Shown here in pieces: positions 34,279-44,621 of a DNA stretch of 64,000 nucleotides; position 1 is the first letter of the stretch; each line of letters opens with the position of its first letter. The position numbers and the translations under genes are program-made. Origin of the DNA: Forficula auricularia (lineage: Eukaryota > Arthropoda > Insecta > Dermaptera > Forficulidae); assembly GCA_024734495.1 (NCBI GenBank), contig JALMQS010000225.1, positions 5,916,519 through 5,980,518 of the forward strand, written 5' to 3'. Under the pieces are notes generated by a model. That model searched no databases. It was not told the origin of the DNA and saw only the letters and a list, made by a program, of their open reading frames with translations.

Positions 34279-35610
34279 AACACTTTTATTTTAAAATACA
34301 CTAAAAAACAGAAAATATTTTTTTTTGTATGCCTAAAAAAATTATCACATTCACATGAATAAAAATAAAATAAGCGTGGAAGTTTATTTTAGTTAAAAAT
34401 CAAGATAAAAAGAGTCTACTCTTTTATTTTTACTCATGTGAATTTGATAATTTTTTTACGCATTGAAAAAAAAAACATTTTCTGATTTTTAGTGCATTTT
34501 GAAATAAATTTTTTTAACAAGTGGTTTTTATTTCGAGGTGTGTGAGGGGGGGGGGGGGGGGTGTTTGCACCACTACATCTGCAGGATCTTTTAATTTGTT
34601 TATTCTTTTATCGTAAAAATTGAAAAAATAAATATGGCAAAATTGATTTTTGAATTAATTTGATTAATGATTCTAATTAAATGATTTATTTTTTATTTTT
34701 AATATATCTAAGTATTTGTAATAAACTATCAGCGGAACTTAAAATAAAACAATTTATTTTAAAAGTGAAATTGAATTGTTTTTATCATAACAACGGCTTA
34801 AAATATCAATAGAATCATTCAAAAAAAGATATTTTCGGCATTTTTATACCGGAAATTATGAAGCTAAAGAGTTTATAATCTAATCAGTTTGCATTAGAAT
34901 TACACACAGAGCTTTTCTTTCTTGAATTATCGTGAATTTCGGAATTTAGAAATACACAGAGTGTTTCAGTTACCAATATCTAAACTTATTGTTTTAACAC
35001 TATTATTTTAAAATGGCCTAAAAAGTAGAAAATATTTTTTTTTCAGTGCCTGAAAAAATTATCCCATTCACATGAATAAAAATAAAAGCGTGGAGTTTAT
35101 TTTAGTTAAAAATCAAAATGAAGAGTCCACTTTTTTATCTTTATTCATGTAAATGTGACAAATTTTTTGCTCTCTGATTAAAAAGATGTTTACTTGTTTT
35201 TTTAAAATGCATTTTAAAATACAAGTTTTTTTTAACAAGTGGCTTTTATTTCGAGGGGGGAAGGGGTGGTAAATTTTTGCACCAGTACTTCTGCAGGGTC
35301 CTAAATAAAAATAAAATCAATTAATTATTAAATTTAAATTGAGAAAAAAGATCTTTATTTGAATATTCTAATTACTTAAATGAATTTTTTTATTTTTAAT
35401 ATATCTGAAAGTATTTATTTTTAAAGTGAAATTGAATTGTTTTTATCATAACAACGGCTTAAAATATCAATACAATCATTCAAAAAAAGATATTTTCTGC
35501 ATTTTTATACCGCAAGTTATGAAACTAGAGAGTTTATAATCTATTAGAAATACACACAGAGCTTTTCTTTCTTGAATTATCGTGAATATCTGAGTTTCAA
35601 TCACCAAAAA
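34279..35610. repeat. Tandem duplication, period about 717 bp
   Basis: Two copies start AACACTTTTATTTTAAAA (34279) and AACACTATTATTTTAAAA (34996). They share CATGAATAAAAATAAAA, AACAAGTGG-TTTTATTTCGAG, a G-run, TCTGCAGGATC and ATCATAACAACGGCTTAAAA. Within each copy the first and last parts are roughly inverted (CAGAAAATATTT and AAACATTTTCTG). Related sequence lies at 58910-59060. Confidence 0.7.
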
Positions 35611-36575
35611 CGTGTATTTTGAGGTCAATCGGATTGCTTAAAGGTAAGGTAAACGTGAATTCAATCCATGATATTAGCATCAGTTTACGCAGTGGTATTG
35701 AATAGACCCGTCAAGTGGCTATTCAAACTGCCAATAGCATATAATTATTGACGTTTTTCCTTCTTTTTTTGACCCCCTTGGCTGCAAGATGGATTCGTCG
35801 ATTATTTCCCGCCGTGTTGACAAATACTCGGGACTTGATCGTCGTGTGCCTTGAAACTGTCAGCCCAGGAGGGCCTTTGTGCTCAGGTCAGATCGGTCAG
35901 CCAAAATTGACAGCCCAGAACAACCCCCCCTCCATTTGACAGAGGATACGTGTAACGGATAACGTTACGTTTCGATTAAAAAAAGAAGACTGTGATATTT
36001 TTGAAGTGCCAGCTGGCGAGCCAAGCACAACGTTACGAGTGATTGATTCCCCTCCTTCTTCATGGCTGTTAATTTAATTATAATTAATTTAATTTACGTA
36101 CAAGTCACTCTCACTCACTCATATTAGAATAATCGAATTTTTCATTCTCGATTACTAACGATTATTTTAAAATTTTTTTTAAAACTACTTCCGGTAAGCT
36201 TGTTGATTGATTAATTATTATATCAACGTTTATTTTTGCTTTTTGAATAATAATAATAATAATAATAATAATTTCAATTATTATTGGTGTTATTCGTGAG
36301 AAAAATCGGTACTTACCGCAACTACACATTTGGCGGTTTTCAAGCGCCGCTACTGACTACGGATTCTTTTTTGAAAATTAATATTAATTAAAAAATAATT
36401 AGTAAATACCCAAAAAAATTCGAATATGTAAAAGTCGTTGCCGGTTCGGTTAAGATATATTCAGTTCGGCTCGGTTCGGCTCGTATAACTTCATTACGAG
36501 TTGGTTTTTAGGCGATTAGGCTGGCGTTAGCCTTAACCGAACCTTCCCAAAGTTTGTTCGGGAATCCATTTTTTT
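35611..36575. other. Non-genic stretch with a higher-GC island (35700-36060)
   Basis: The island holds an open frame (35748-35939) without recognisable domains, a C-run and CTCACTCTCACTCACTC. A (TAA)n run lies at 36244-36270 and CGGTTCGGCTCGGTTCGGCT-type repeats near 36470. Confidence 0.4.
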
Positions 36576-36583
36576 ATCTAAAT

Positions 36584-36870
36584 CAGAGGTCGGGGAACTT
36601 TTTTAGCCATTACCCCAAAATATTTTTTCGTAGGTCGCTGTGACCCTATATTCTGAAAATCAAAAAAAAAGCAAGGTAAATGTATATATTAATTATTTAT
36701 TGAATTAATTGGAATTTACATGAAAACTATCTGTAAGTAAATAAAAATTGTAAAAATTAACATAATTCAAACTAAAATACTATAATAGTTTATAAAATAG
36801 AAAATTTTAAAAATGTCCTTATTACCCCCGATAGTATCATTGTTACCCCAATTGGGGTAATTTAGCCCTG
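36584..36870. mobile_element. Short hAT-type element with 8-bp target duplication
   Basis: It begins CAGAGGTCGGGGAAC and ends AATTTAGCCCTG. The flanks ATCTAAAT and ATCCAAAT match at 7 of 8 bases. TTACCCC occurs near both ends. The terminal repeats are imperfect, so the call rests mainly on end type and target duplication. Confidence 0.65.
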
Positions 36871-38759
36871 ATCCAAATGAACCGAGAGATGATGAATAGA
36901 ACCGAACCTATGAAAAGTTCTAAACGTGAATACAACGCCCACTGGCGCTCACTTAGACAATTTGACACATCACAGTCCATAAACTCAATTTCAGTTCAAT
37001 TTTCTAGTTTAAAATTTTATTTGTAGATGCGATGGCGTTAATACGTAAGTACCGAAAAATCAAACAGATACTAAAACATTTGCTAAGTTTTAAGCTATCT
37101 ACATTGTTTCGGTTTAAATTAATTTTTTTCACTGATTATATTGAGATTTTAAGACGTTGTCATGATAAAAAACATAAAACTTTTTTTTATTTTTATTTTT
37201 TTAAATAAGATATTATTATTATTATTATTTAAAACTTTTCAAACACTTAGTAAGATCAATTATGTATATATATACTAAACAATGTGTATATATCAAAACA
37301 AAGAACTAATTAGATTTTAAGCTCTCTGAAGTTCAAAAAAGTTTTGGTTTAAACTAATTTTTTTGACTGATTTTAAGACGTTGTCATGATAAAATAAACA
37401 TATTATTATTTTTTTTTAAATAAGTTATTATTATTATTCTCCTTTTCGCTCCTATTGAATGAGGTTTGTTTTGTACTATACATCGGCTGTAAACAGCAGA
37501 GTAAATAGCTTATATTATTGTATTGTTGAGGGAAGTTTCAGGAACCTCTGGCACGTACCCATTATTATTATTATTATTTTTTACAATTTTTCTAAGTAAC
37601 ACTTTGAAAGATCACTTCTTATACCTACTAAAATATTTGTAAATATCAAAACCGAGCGGTGAACTGCGACCTAATATCGTGTACATCTACTTCCTCTTCT
37701 ACTTTCATTTCCCAAGTAGAAGACAGAAGGGGCATTATCTAATGAATTTTAAAATAATTCCACATAATTCCAAAGACGTGTACATTTAATTCAAATCGCG
37801 GTTCACCACTCGATCAAGGCAAAGAACTAATTAGATTTTAGGCTCTCTGAAGTTCAAAACATTTTGGTTTAAATTAATTTTTTCGACTGATTTTATTGGG
37901 ATTTTAAGACGTTCTCATGATATTTTTTTTTTTAACAATTTATTATTATTAATACATACTTATTATTATTTAAAGGATTTTTCAAAACAATGTATGTGTT
38001 TAGTCTATTAAAGTCTAATTTTAATTTTTATGAGGGTGTTTTGTCAGTTATCCAACATCCACAGCACATTGATGGGTGTGTGCATGTGGATGCACTTGTC
38101 GAAACTCTTTTGATCTTTTGCTTTATAAATAATCCAGCCAATAGTAATAGTTAGCTTCATTTTATGATCTCGACATCGGCTGCTCAGCTACTAAACAGAA
38201 AAAACGTTGCTTTCATGTACCCCCACCCCCACACCCCCGCTAACTATAAACTAAACAGACAATTAAAAATAGATTAATTATTCAAAAATTTAATGAATTA
38301 TAGGCTAAAAAGCAATTCGGAAACATTTTTAACCGACTCAGGATATATTGTAGAGGCTTATATTCTGTAAGGAGTGTGGAATGTAGATAATTACACACTA
38401 GGGTGAATATAGTATGTCAACGACAAGATAAATAGGTTATTGAGTTTTTTTTTCAAATATGTAGGTATACGCATTTTTTATGCATAATAATTTGTTAAAA
38501 TAAATTTTTCTGAAGATGGTTTTATGATTATTACGAAATTATTTATTTTACATATCTCTTTAGTGAAAGTATTGCGAAATGTGTAAAAATTGTAATATTC
38601 CTTTGAATTTCTGTATGTAGATATTCATATAAATATGTATGGGTGTTTTGTTTATATGGATTTTATGGTGACGTCGATATTTCCGAAACGTCAAATCTCT
38701 GATCTGATATTGACTTTTTGCATCAAAACATTGCTTATTATAATAAATTTAAAAAATAG
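36871..38759. other. AT-rich stretch with three dispersed copies of one segment
   Basis: TTTTAAGACGTTGTCATGAT and its upstream GGTTTAAATTAATTTTTT occur near 37110-37170, 37345-37395 and 37865-37920 (the last as GACGTTCTCATGAT). Interspersed are (ATT)n runs at 37210 and 37560. At 38688 TTTCCGAAACGTC is a degenerate Penelope-type motif. No gene supported. Confidence 0.5.
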
Positions 38760-39485
38760 CCTCATTCAACAATAAAATTAATATATTTATTTATTTATTA
38801 TATTAATTAATTCCCATCAAAAATAAATAAATTAATTTAACAAAAAATAAATTTAATTTTCAAATTAGATTTTTCATTATTATTGAAATTATTGTATATA
38901 TGTGAAAAATAAAAATATTTTTTCATTTTCTTAAATTCCTCAAAAGCTTTTCTCTAGTATAAACATTTTAAAAATAATATTTTTTCTATTTATTTATTTA
39001 TTATATATTAATTCCTAGAAAAATATTAAATAAATAAATCTTTAACTATTATTGATTATAATTTTTTCATTATTAAATCTCGCAACTGAAATTTAATGAA
39101 AATTTCATATATTCTTCTATTCTTCTGTTTATCACAATTAAAAACTAATTAACGTATTTATTAATTAAATATCTACAAAATCAATTAATTTTTAACTATA
39201 ATATTATTGATATGCTTTTTTCATTTATTAAATCTCTCAACCGAAATTATATGAAAATTACATATAAGCATTTTATTATTATTAAATTCCATAAAATATA
39301 TTCTTTTATTCTTCTGTTTATCATAATTAAATATTAATTAACGAATTTATTTATTTATTAAATATCTAGAAAATTAATTAATTAAATAATTTTTAACTCT
39401 TATTGATAATATTCTTCATTATTAAACCTCGCAAATGAAATTATATGAAAATTACATACAATCATTTTATTATGTTAAATTCCAT
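38760..39485. repeat. AT-rich diverged tandem repeats, period about 194 bp
   Basis: TTCTTCTGTTTATCA starts copies near 39117 and 39311, with another at 39704. Each contains TTATTAAATCTC(G/T)CAAC and TTATATGAAAATTACAT. Before 39117 the DNA is (TTTA)n-rich. Confidence 0.6.
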
Positions 39486-39683
39486 ATTGGGGATGGTGAT
39501 TGAAATATGGAATTGTAATAATTATCGGAAAAGAGTTTTTTTCTTTAATTAGTTTTTTCCTCTTATTAAAAACAAGGACTACAAAGATGATCAAGGACAG
39601 TCGATGGTGGAGAAGTAATCTCCGGAGTCGAAGCTAAAATACAATGTATACATTAATTAATGTAAAAAAAATTGGTTTAATAA
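39486..39683. repeat. Left arm of an inverted pair flanking a CBFB exon
   Basis: It is the inverted counterpart of 41519-41707. The arms share AATTATCGGAAAAGAG, CTTATTAAAAACAA, CGATGGTGGAGAAGTAATCT and AATGTATACATTAATTAATG. The pair could base-pair in the pre-mRNA and loop out the exon at 40041. Confidence 0.75.
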
Positions 39684-40040
39684 ATTATAAATTATTATTT
39701 TATTCTTCTGTTTATCACAATTAAAAATTAATTAACATTCTTCACAATTACTTTTTTAATTAATTAATTTTTTAACTATTATTGATATGATTTTTCATTA
39801 TTAAAAAAATGGAAAATTATATGAAAATTTCATTATAAGCATTTTATTTTGATAAATTCCAGTCAACTTTTGTTTATCAAATTTTAAAAATTTATTATTA
39901 AAAGAAAACTTTAAAAACCACTACAAATAATAGAAACATTTTTTAGGACACTTTGTCAGTTTTTTCTTTAAAATCTTTATTGACTTAATTAATACATTAT
40001 ACTAATGGATTGTAATGTTTGTTTGTGTTGTTTGTTCTAG
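39684..40040. other. AT-rich DNA leading into the exon
   Basis: It contains a third copy of the TTCTTCTGTTTATCA repeat and ends with the T-rich polypyrimidine tract and TTCTAG acceptor before the CBFB exon. Confidence 0.6.
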
Positions 40041-40157
40041 GTGCATTTGCGATCTCACTTTATAATGAACGGGGTGTGTGTTCGGTGGCGGGGGTGGCTT
40101 GACCTGGAACGTCTCGATGGGGTCGGCTGCCTCGAATACGACGAAGACAAGGCACAG
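40041..40157 (+). CDS. CBFB: Core-binding factor subunit beta, internal exon
   Basis: This 39-codon, phase-0 exon reads VHLRSHFIMNGVCVRWRGWL then DLERLDGVGCLEYDEDKAQ. That is the conserved second half of the CBF-beta fold (compare the NGVC, W(R/K)GW and RLDG(M/V)GCLE(F/Y)DE blocks known in human CBFB and fly Brother/Big brother). CBF-beta does not bind DNA. It heterodimerises with the Runt domain of RUNX proteins in the nucleus, raising DNA affinity and stability. Borders are TTGTTCTAG acceptor and CAG/GTACCT donor. GC content is clearly above the flanks. The earlier exons, with the N-terminal half, were not found in the window. Confidence 0.95.
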
Positions 40158-40204
40158 GTACCTACAACAACAAACCTATTACCTATTACCTACCTACAAT
40201 AATA

Positions 40205-41010
40205 ATACTATATATATTGATCTAGATTAATTTGTAACAACGCTAAGAGAAATTTCTCTAAAAAATTTCCCTCTTGACTAGAATCGAACCTACGAACTCT
40301 TGAACTAAGGTCATCTGCCTTAACCATTAGACCAATGTAAGATTAATATTTATACCATGATTTCTATTACTAAAACTATAAATTTTTGATTTAGACTTTG
40401 TGTCGAGATAATATTGTATTCATTTGAACTCGAATGAAAATGAAAAAACACCAATTGATTTTAAATCAAAAAACATTGAATATATATTAATTAACGAGGC
40501 AAATTTGAAATATAATTGTCAGCTAGGATTTTAAACTGACAGCTCCAATTGATTTTCATTAACCAGGCAAATTTGAAATATAATTTTAATTTGCACTCGA
40601 ATTTTGAAATGAAAGACTCCAATTCATTTTAAATTAAGAAACATTAAATATATTTTTTGTAATTAATTAAATTAATTGAACCGCGTAAATTTGAATAATT
40701 TCCATGATTCAGCCTGCGAATTTTTTGCAGTTCATAAATCATTTCATTATTTTTGTTTTGAAAAGGAAAAATGAAATTTAAATTTTAAATTTAAATATAT
40801 TCATAATTATTCCTCCCCCCCCCCCCCCTCGCCACTCAAAAAATTAAAGAGGCGAAACTTTTAAGAGACGATGTATTTTCGGTAGTTTACGGGTATACAT
40901 TTGGAGTGTGGTTTTTTAAGAGGAATTTTTGGACCGAGACGCTGCCCGCCAGGGCACCAGCCCGGAGGGCCTAGCTTCGAGGGCGTGCCGAAGGCTGCAC
41001 GAAAAGCTCG
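40205..41010 (-). mobile_element. tRNA-headed SINE-like repeat, family A, copy 3 (in CBFB intron)
   Basis: This is an inverted copy of the repeats at 1-560 and 6708-7360, and the most complete of the three. On the minus strand it runs from the GC-rich head (ACGAGCTTTTCGTGC, GGCGGGCAGCGTCTCGG) through the AT body to the tRNA-like segment at 40272-40340 (GGTTCGATTCTAGTCAAGAG). A run of about 14 C lies at 40815. Confidence 0.6.
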
Positions 41011-41518
41011 TAATAATAATAATTGTCCTCCTTATTAGCGATGCATGTTTGTTTATTTTAGTCCATTCATAATAATCGTAAGTAGATCTTAATAAGAATA
41101 TGAGTAGGTAGAGCTACCTACCTCTCTGTAGATTCGCTTCAATAAATTCAATCAACTTCTACTAAAAACAAAAAACATTTCGATTGAATTTTTCCCTTTC
41201 GTCACCCGCAACAGAAACAAATTCGCTTTGCTCATTTGCACAATGAAACAAATTTAAGTGGCCAATTATCGTAGATAGTAGGTAGGTAGGTAGCTGGAAA
41301 CAAAAAAAAACATTTTCCTTTACTTTTTGTTTACATCAATTATATGTATAGAATTATTATAGATTGATTGATCTATACTACGTAGTTTTAAACCTTGGAT
41401 ATTTATTTTTATTTAAAATGAATAAGCATCTTTTTTAATTTATTTATTCTTTTCTTGATTTTTTCATTTATTTCATTAACGAAATTCTAATTAATTGAAT
41501 TTTTTTTTATTTTTTAAA
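41011..41518. other. Intronic AT-rich DNA
   Basis: It has GTAGGTAGGTAGGTAG near 41279 and otherwise no supported feature. Confidence 0.5.
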
Positions 41519-41707
41519 TTTTATTAAACCAATTATTTTACATTAATTAATGTATACATTGTATTTATGCTTCGATTCCGGAGATTACTTCTCCACCATC
41601 GAGTGTCCTTATTCATCTTTAGTCTTTGTTTTTAATAAGAGGAAAAATCTAATTAGATAAAAAAAACCTCTTTTCCGATAATTATTTCAATTCCATTATT
41701 CCCCAAT
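41519..41707. repeat. Right arm of the inverted pair flanking a CBFB exon
   Basis: Inverted counterpart of 39486-39683, roughly nine in ten bases matching by eye. It sits in the intron between the two CBFB exons. Confidence 0.75.
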
Positions 41708-41914
41708 CAAGTCGATTGGTTAAATATCCAATCCTCCAACTTCAGATCCTCAACCGCTAATAGATAATTTCAAATATGAAAAAATAATAATACATTTCAT
41801 TTTACCATATTTGCGAGATTTAATTAATCAATTATTTTTATTGTTTTTAAATCATCATATAAAAATCCATAAGTGTACTTTTGCTGACGTCATCAAGACT
41901 AGGAAGATATAATA

Positions 41915-42340
41915 CAGTCGACTCTCGACAATTTGAACCTCGATAATTCGAATTTTTCGATAATTTGAACTCTTCAGCTGTTAACTTCGGTAAATCGAAA
42001 AAATGCTGTGTATTTGGATACGCTCAATAACTCGAAATCTTTTTCGTAACAAGAGGGTGAGAGAACGTTCTATAATTCGAACTAGGCCACTTCCCCTCTT
42101 TATAATTCGAATTTTTCCTAGCAAAAAACTTCTTAATTTTTTTAATTAGCTATGTTATTATCTATTGCAATGTTAATACATATGTAATTTTTTTCTTTTT
42201 CTTTTTTATACTTTTTTTACTTGAGGCTATATATAAAATTAATGGTAGCTCATACATATTTTCAAAAATATAATAAAAACTCTTAATAATTTGAATTTTT
42301 CTTGTAGTTCCTTGGATTTCGAATTATCGAGAGTTGACTG
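41915..42340. mobile_element. Pogo-like MITE in the CBFB intron
   Basis: The left CAGTCGACTCTCGACAATTT and the right AATTATCGAGAGTTGACTG are inverted and bounded by TA. ATAATTCGAA motifs recur inside. CAGT(C/T)GACTCTCGATAATTCGAA-type ends are typical of pogo/Tigger relatives. It ends only 48 bp before the next CBFB exon, so splice signals of that exon lie in the short remaining intron. Confidence 0.85.
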
Positions 42341-42388
42341 TATTTATTTATTTATTAAATAAGAATAGAATTGATTTTTGTGTTCTAG

Positions 42389-42619
42389 CTGGAAGACGCA
42401 ATGTTACGCGACCAAATCGAGCGTTACAATCAGAGGCTACGTGATTTCGAGGAGAAACAACGGGCCTACCGACAACACCACCAGGAACGACCGGCAGACC
42501 CGGATCTCGATGTAAGTGGACATCTCCAAACAACCACACACCACCACCACCCAGGATTAACACATCCGAGGGGGCCCAAATGTAGAAGGCTCGACCCGCA
42601 GCAGTTCTACCAATTATGA
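42389..42619 (+). CDS. CBFB: Core-binding factor subunit beta, C-terminal exon
   Basis: After the TGTTCTAG acceptor the frame reads LEDAMLRDQIERYNQRLRDF then EEKQRAYRQHHQE. It continues the previous exon in phase and matches the charged C-terminal helix region of CBF-beta (human EDALAQQAFEEARRRTREFED). If read through, it ends at TGA 42617-42619 after a His-rich low-complexity tail. A perfect donor GTAAGT at 42512 (after ...DPDLD) offers an alternative end at 42511, joining an unseen exon. Mammalian CBFB also has alternative C-termini. ATTAAA at 42703 could serve as a poly(A) signal. Confidence 0.9.
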   Translation: MEDAMLRDQIERYNQRLRDFEEKQRAYRQHHQERPADPDLDVSGHLQTTTHHHHPGLTHPRGPKCRRLDPQQFYQL

Positions 42620-42744
42620 AAAATTGCCTGCCTGCCGCAGACATACCACCTGCCTATATGTACAATGTAGAATAATCTCCAGTGAAGATCTAGTTATTAA
42701 ATATTAAATCCCTCCTACCCCGCGATGGCGTATCTAATAATAAT
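42620..42744 (+). other. Probable 3' untranslated region or intron start of CBFB
   Basis: This short sequence after the TGA holds CCTGCCTGCCGCAG and ATTAAATATTAAATCCC. No clear cleavage signal beyond ATTAAA. Confidence 0.4.
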
Positions 42745-42764
42745 GGGCGCGTTTAGTTAGCACA

Positions 42765-43545
42765 ACAGTTGAGCACATTACTCAACAGTATAGGCTAAAA
42801 TTCACAACGGTTGATCTCATTCACTCAACAATTGGATAAAATTCAAAACAGTTGAGCTCATTCACTCAACAATTGGGTACAATTTACAACAGTTTAATGA
42901 ATGATCACAACAGTTGATCTCATTCACTCAACAATTTGCCTAAATTCAAAACAGTTGAGCTCATTCACTCAACAATTGGGTAAAATTCACAACAGTTGAG
43001 CTCATTCACTCAGCATTGGTTAAATTCACAACAGTTGAGTGAATTATCACAACAGTTGATCTCATTCACTCAACAATTTGCCTAAATTCAAAACAGTTGA
43101 GCTCATTCACTCCAACAGATTGGGTACAATTTACAACAGTTGAATGAATGATCACAACAGTTGATCTCATTGACTCAACAATTGTTGCCTTAATTCAAAA
43201 CAGTTGAGCTAATTCACTCAACAATTGGGTACAATTCACAACAGTTGAGTGAATGATCACAACAGTTGATCTCATTCACTCAACAATTTGCCTAAATTCA
43301 AAATAGTTGAGCTTATTCTCTCAACAATTGGCTAAAATTCACAACAGTTGAGCTCATTCACTCAGCATTTGGGTAAAATTCACAACAGTTGAGTGAATTA
43401 TCACAACAGTTGATCTCATTCACTCAACAATTTGCCTAAATTCAAAACAGTTGAGCTCATTCACTCAACAATTGGGCAAAATTCACAACAGTTGAGTGAA
43501 TGATCACAACAGTTGATCTCATTCACTCAACTCTTGGGTAAAATT
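42765..43545 (+). repeat. Higher-order minisatellite of CAACAGTTGA / CTCAACAATTG units
   Basis: Basic units of about 41-42 bp (ACAACAGTTGATCTCATTCA + CTCAACAATTTGCC..., and a GAGCTC variant) plus a 20-bp GTGAATGATC unit form higher-order repeats. CACAACAGTTGATCTC starts at 42906, 43048, 43153, 43258, 43402 and 43505, giving spacings of about 104 or 143. CAACTG and CANNTG (MYB and E-box-like) motifs occur in every unit. Confidence 0.85.
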
Positions 43546-43700
43546 TTGAAAAATTAATTAACCCTGTATTTGTCATAGAATTCTGAAAAAATGATCATCC
43601 CTTCACCCCCGAAAGGGGTAACTAACCTTAGTTTATAAATAATAAAGATATTACATTGCTTTGCATAGAAAACAAACCTACCTTACTTTTTGAATTATCT

Positions 43701-44341
43701 GGGCCGTATTCACCATTAGACTGTTTCATATGAATTCACATTAACTTGTATTTATCATAGGCAAATAGTTTTTACAGAGAAAAGCTTTTTGGCAAATGGT
43801 TTTCTAGCTTATTATTATGCGTCATTTTATCATTATTATTTCTTAAATAAAAGATAAGGGATTTATCTTTTAATGTATACCTAATAATATAATATAATAA
43901 GAACTTTGTTTTTTTTATTTTTTATAACTGTGATACCCATTAAATGTATACTTCTTGTTTTTATCCAATGAATTGTCATAATCTAAATAGTTTAAAAATT
44001 AAAGCTCTGAGTCATAAATAATAAGTAAATATACTATTTGCCAAAAAGATTTTCTCTATTCAAATAGAAATTAATCATTGATTGGAGCTATTTGGCAAGG
44101 TAAAAATTCTTTGATCTGAAATTATTATTTACCTAGACGACGTATTTATTAAAATAAATTTGAGAGACAATTACTGAACCACGAATAGCAATAATGTTGG
44201 TAATCATGGTTGGAAAAGAGAAATAAAAAACTATTTGCCAAAAAGTTTTTGTCTAGGCAAATAGAAATTTAACATGGATCGAAGCTATTTGACAAGGTGA
44301 AATGATTTGCGATTTTCTAACAGATTTTGGTGAATACGGCC
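43701..44341. mobile_element. MITE with GGGCCGTATTCACCA ends
   Basis: The left GGGCCGTATTCACCA and the right TGGTGAATACGGCC are perfect inverted repeats of about 14 bp. Subterminal CTATTTGCCAAAAAG motifs recur in both orientations. Not coding. Nested in the 42745-44428 element. Confidence 0.75.
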
Positions 44342-44621
44342 ATACCATATAATAATTAATACTAATCATTGCCGTATACTGCTGCGTTTTATGTTGATTG
44401 TCAACAGTTGGGTTCGCTAAACGTGCCCGAATGTAAATTTCCCCCCCGAGTTTAACGTCACTAGATTGTAGTCTCTCTCTAAATACCATTGATTGGTGAG
44501 AAATCAAAGAAACTCACCTACACTTATACATATTTTATTTTTATTTTTTTTAAGTTAAATTTTTGATTTGTAAAGTTTTTCTTTTTGTTATAATGTAAAT
44601 AAAATTATATTAAAATACACA

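Larger units (their letters stand above)
42745..44428. mobile_element. TIR element with GGGCGCGTTTAG ends and an internal minisatellite
   Basis: The left end GGGCGCGTTTAGTTAGCACA, followed by ACAGTTGAG, is mirrored at the right by TCAACAGTTGGGTTCGCTAA then ACGTGCCC. Between them lie the CAACAGTTG array and a second element (43701-44341). No transposase is visible. The family is unknown to me. No target duplication could be assigned. Confidence 0.5.

Noticed and set aside
35748..35939. Open frame in a GC island as a possible upstream CBFB exon
   Set aside because: The translation shows none of the conserved N-terminal CBF-beta blocks and no matching splice borders.
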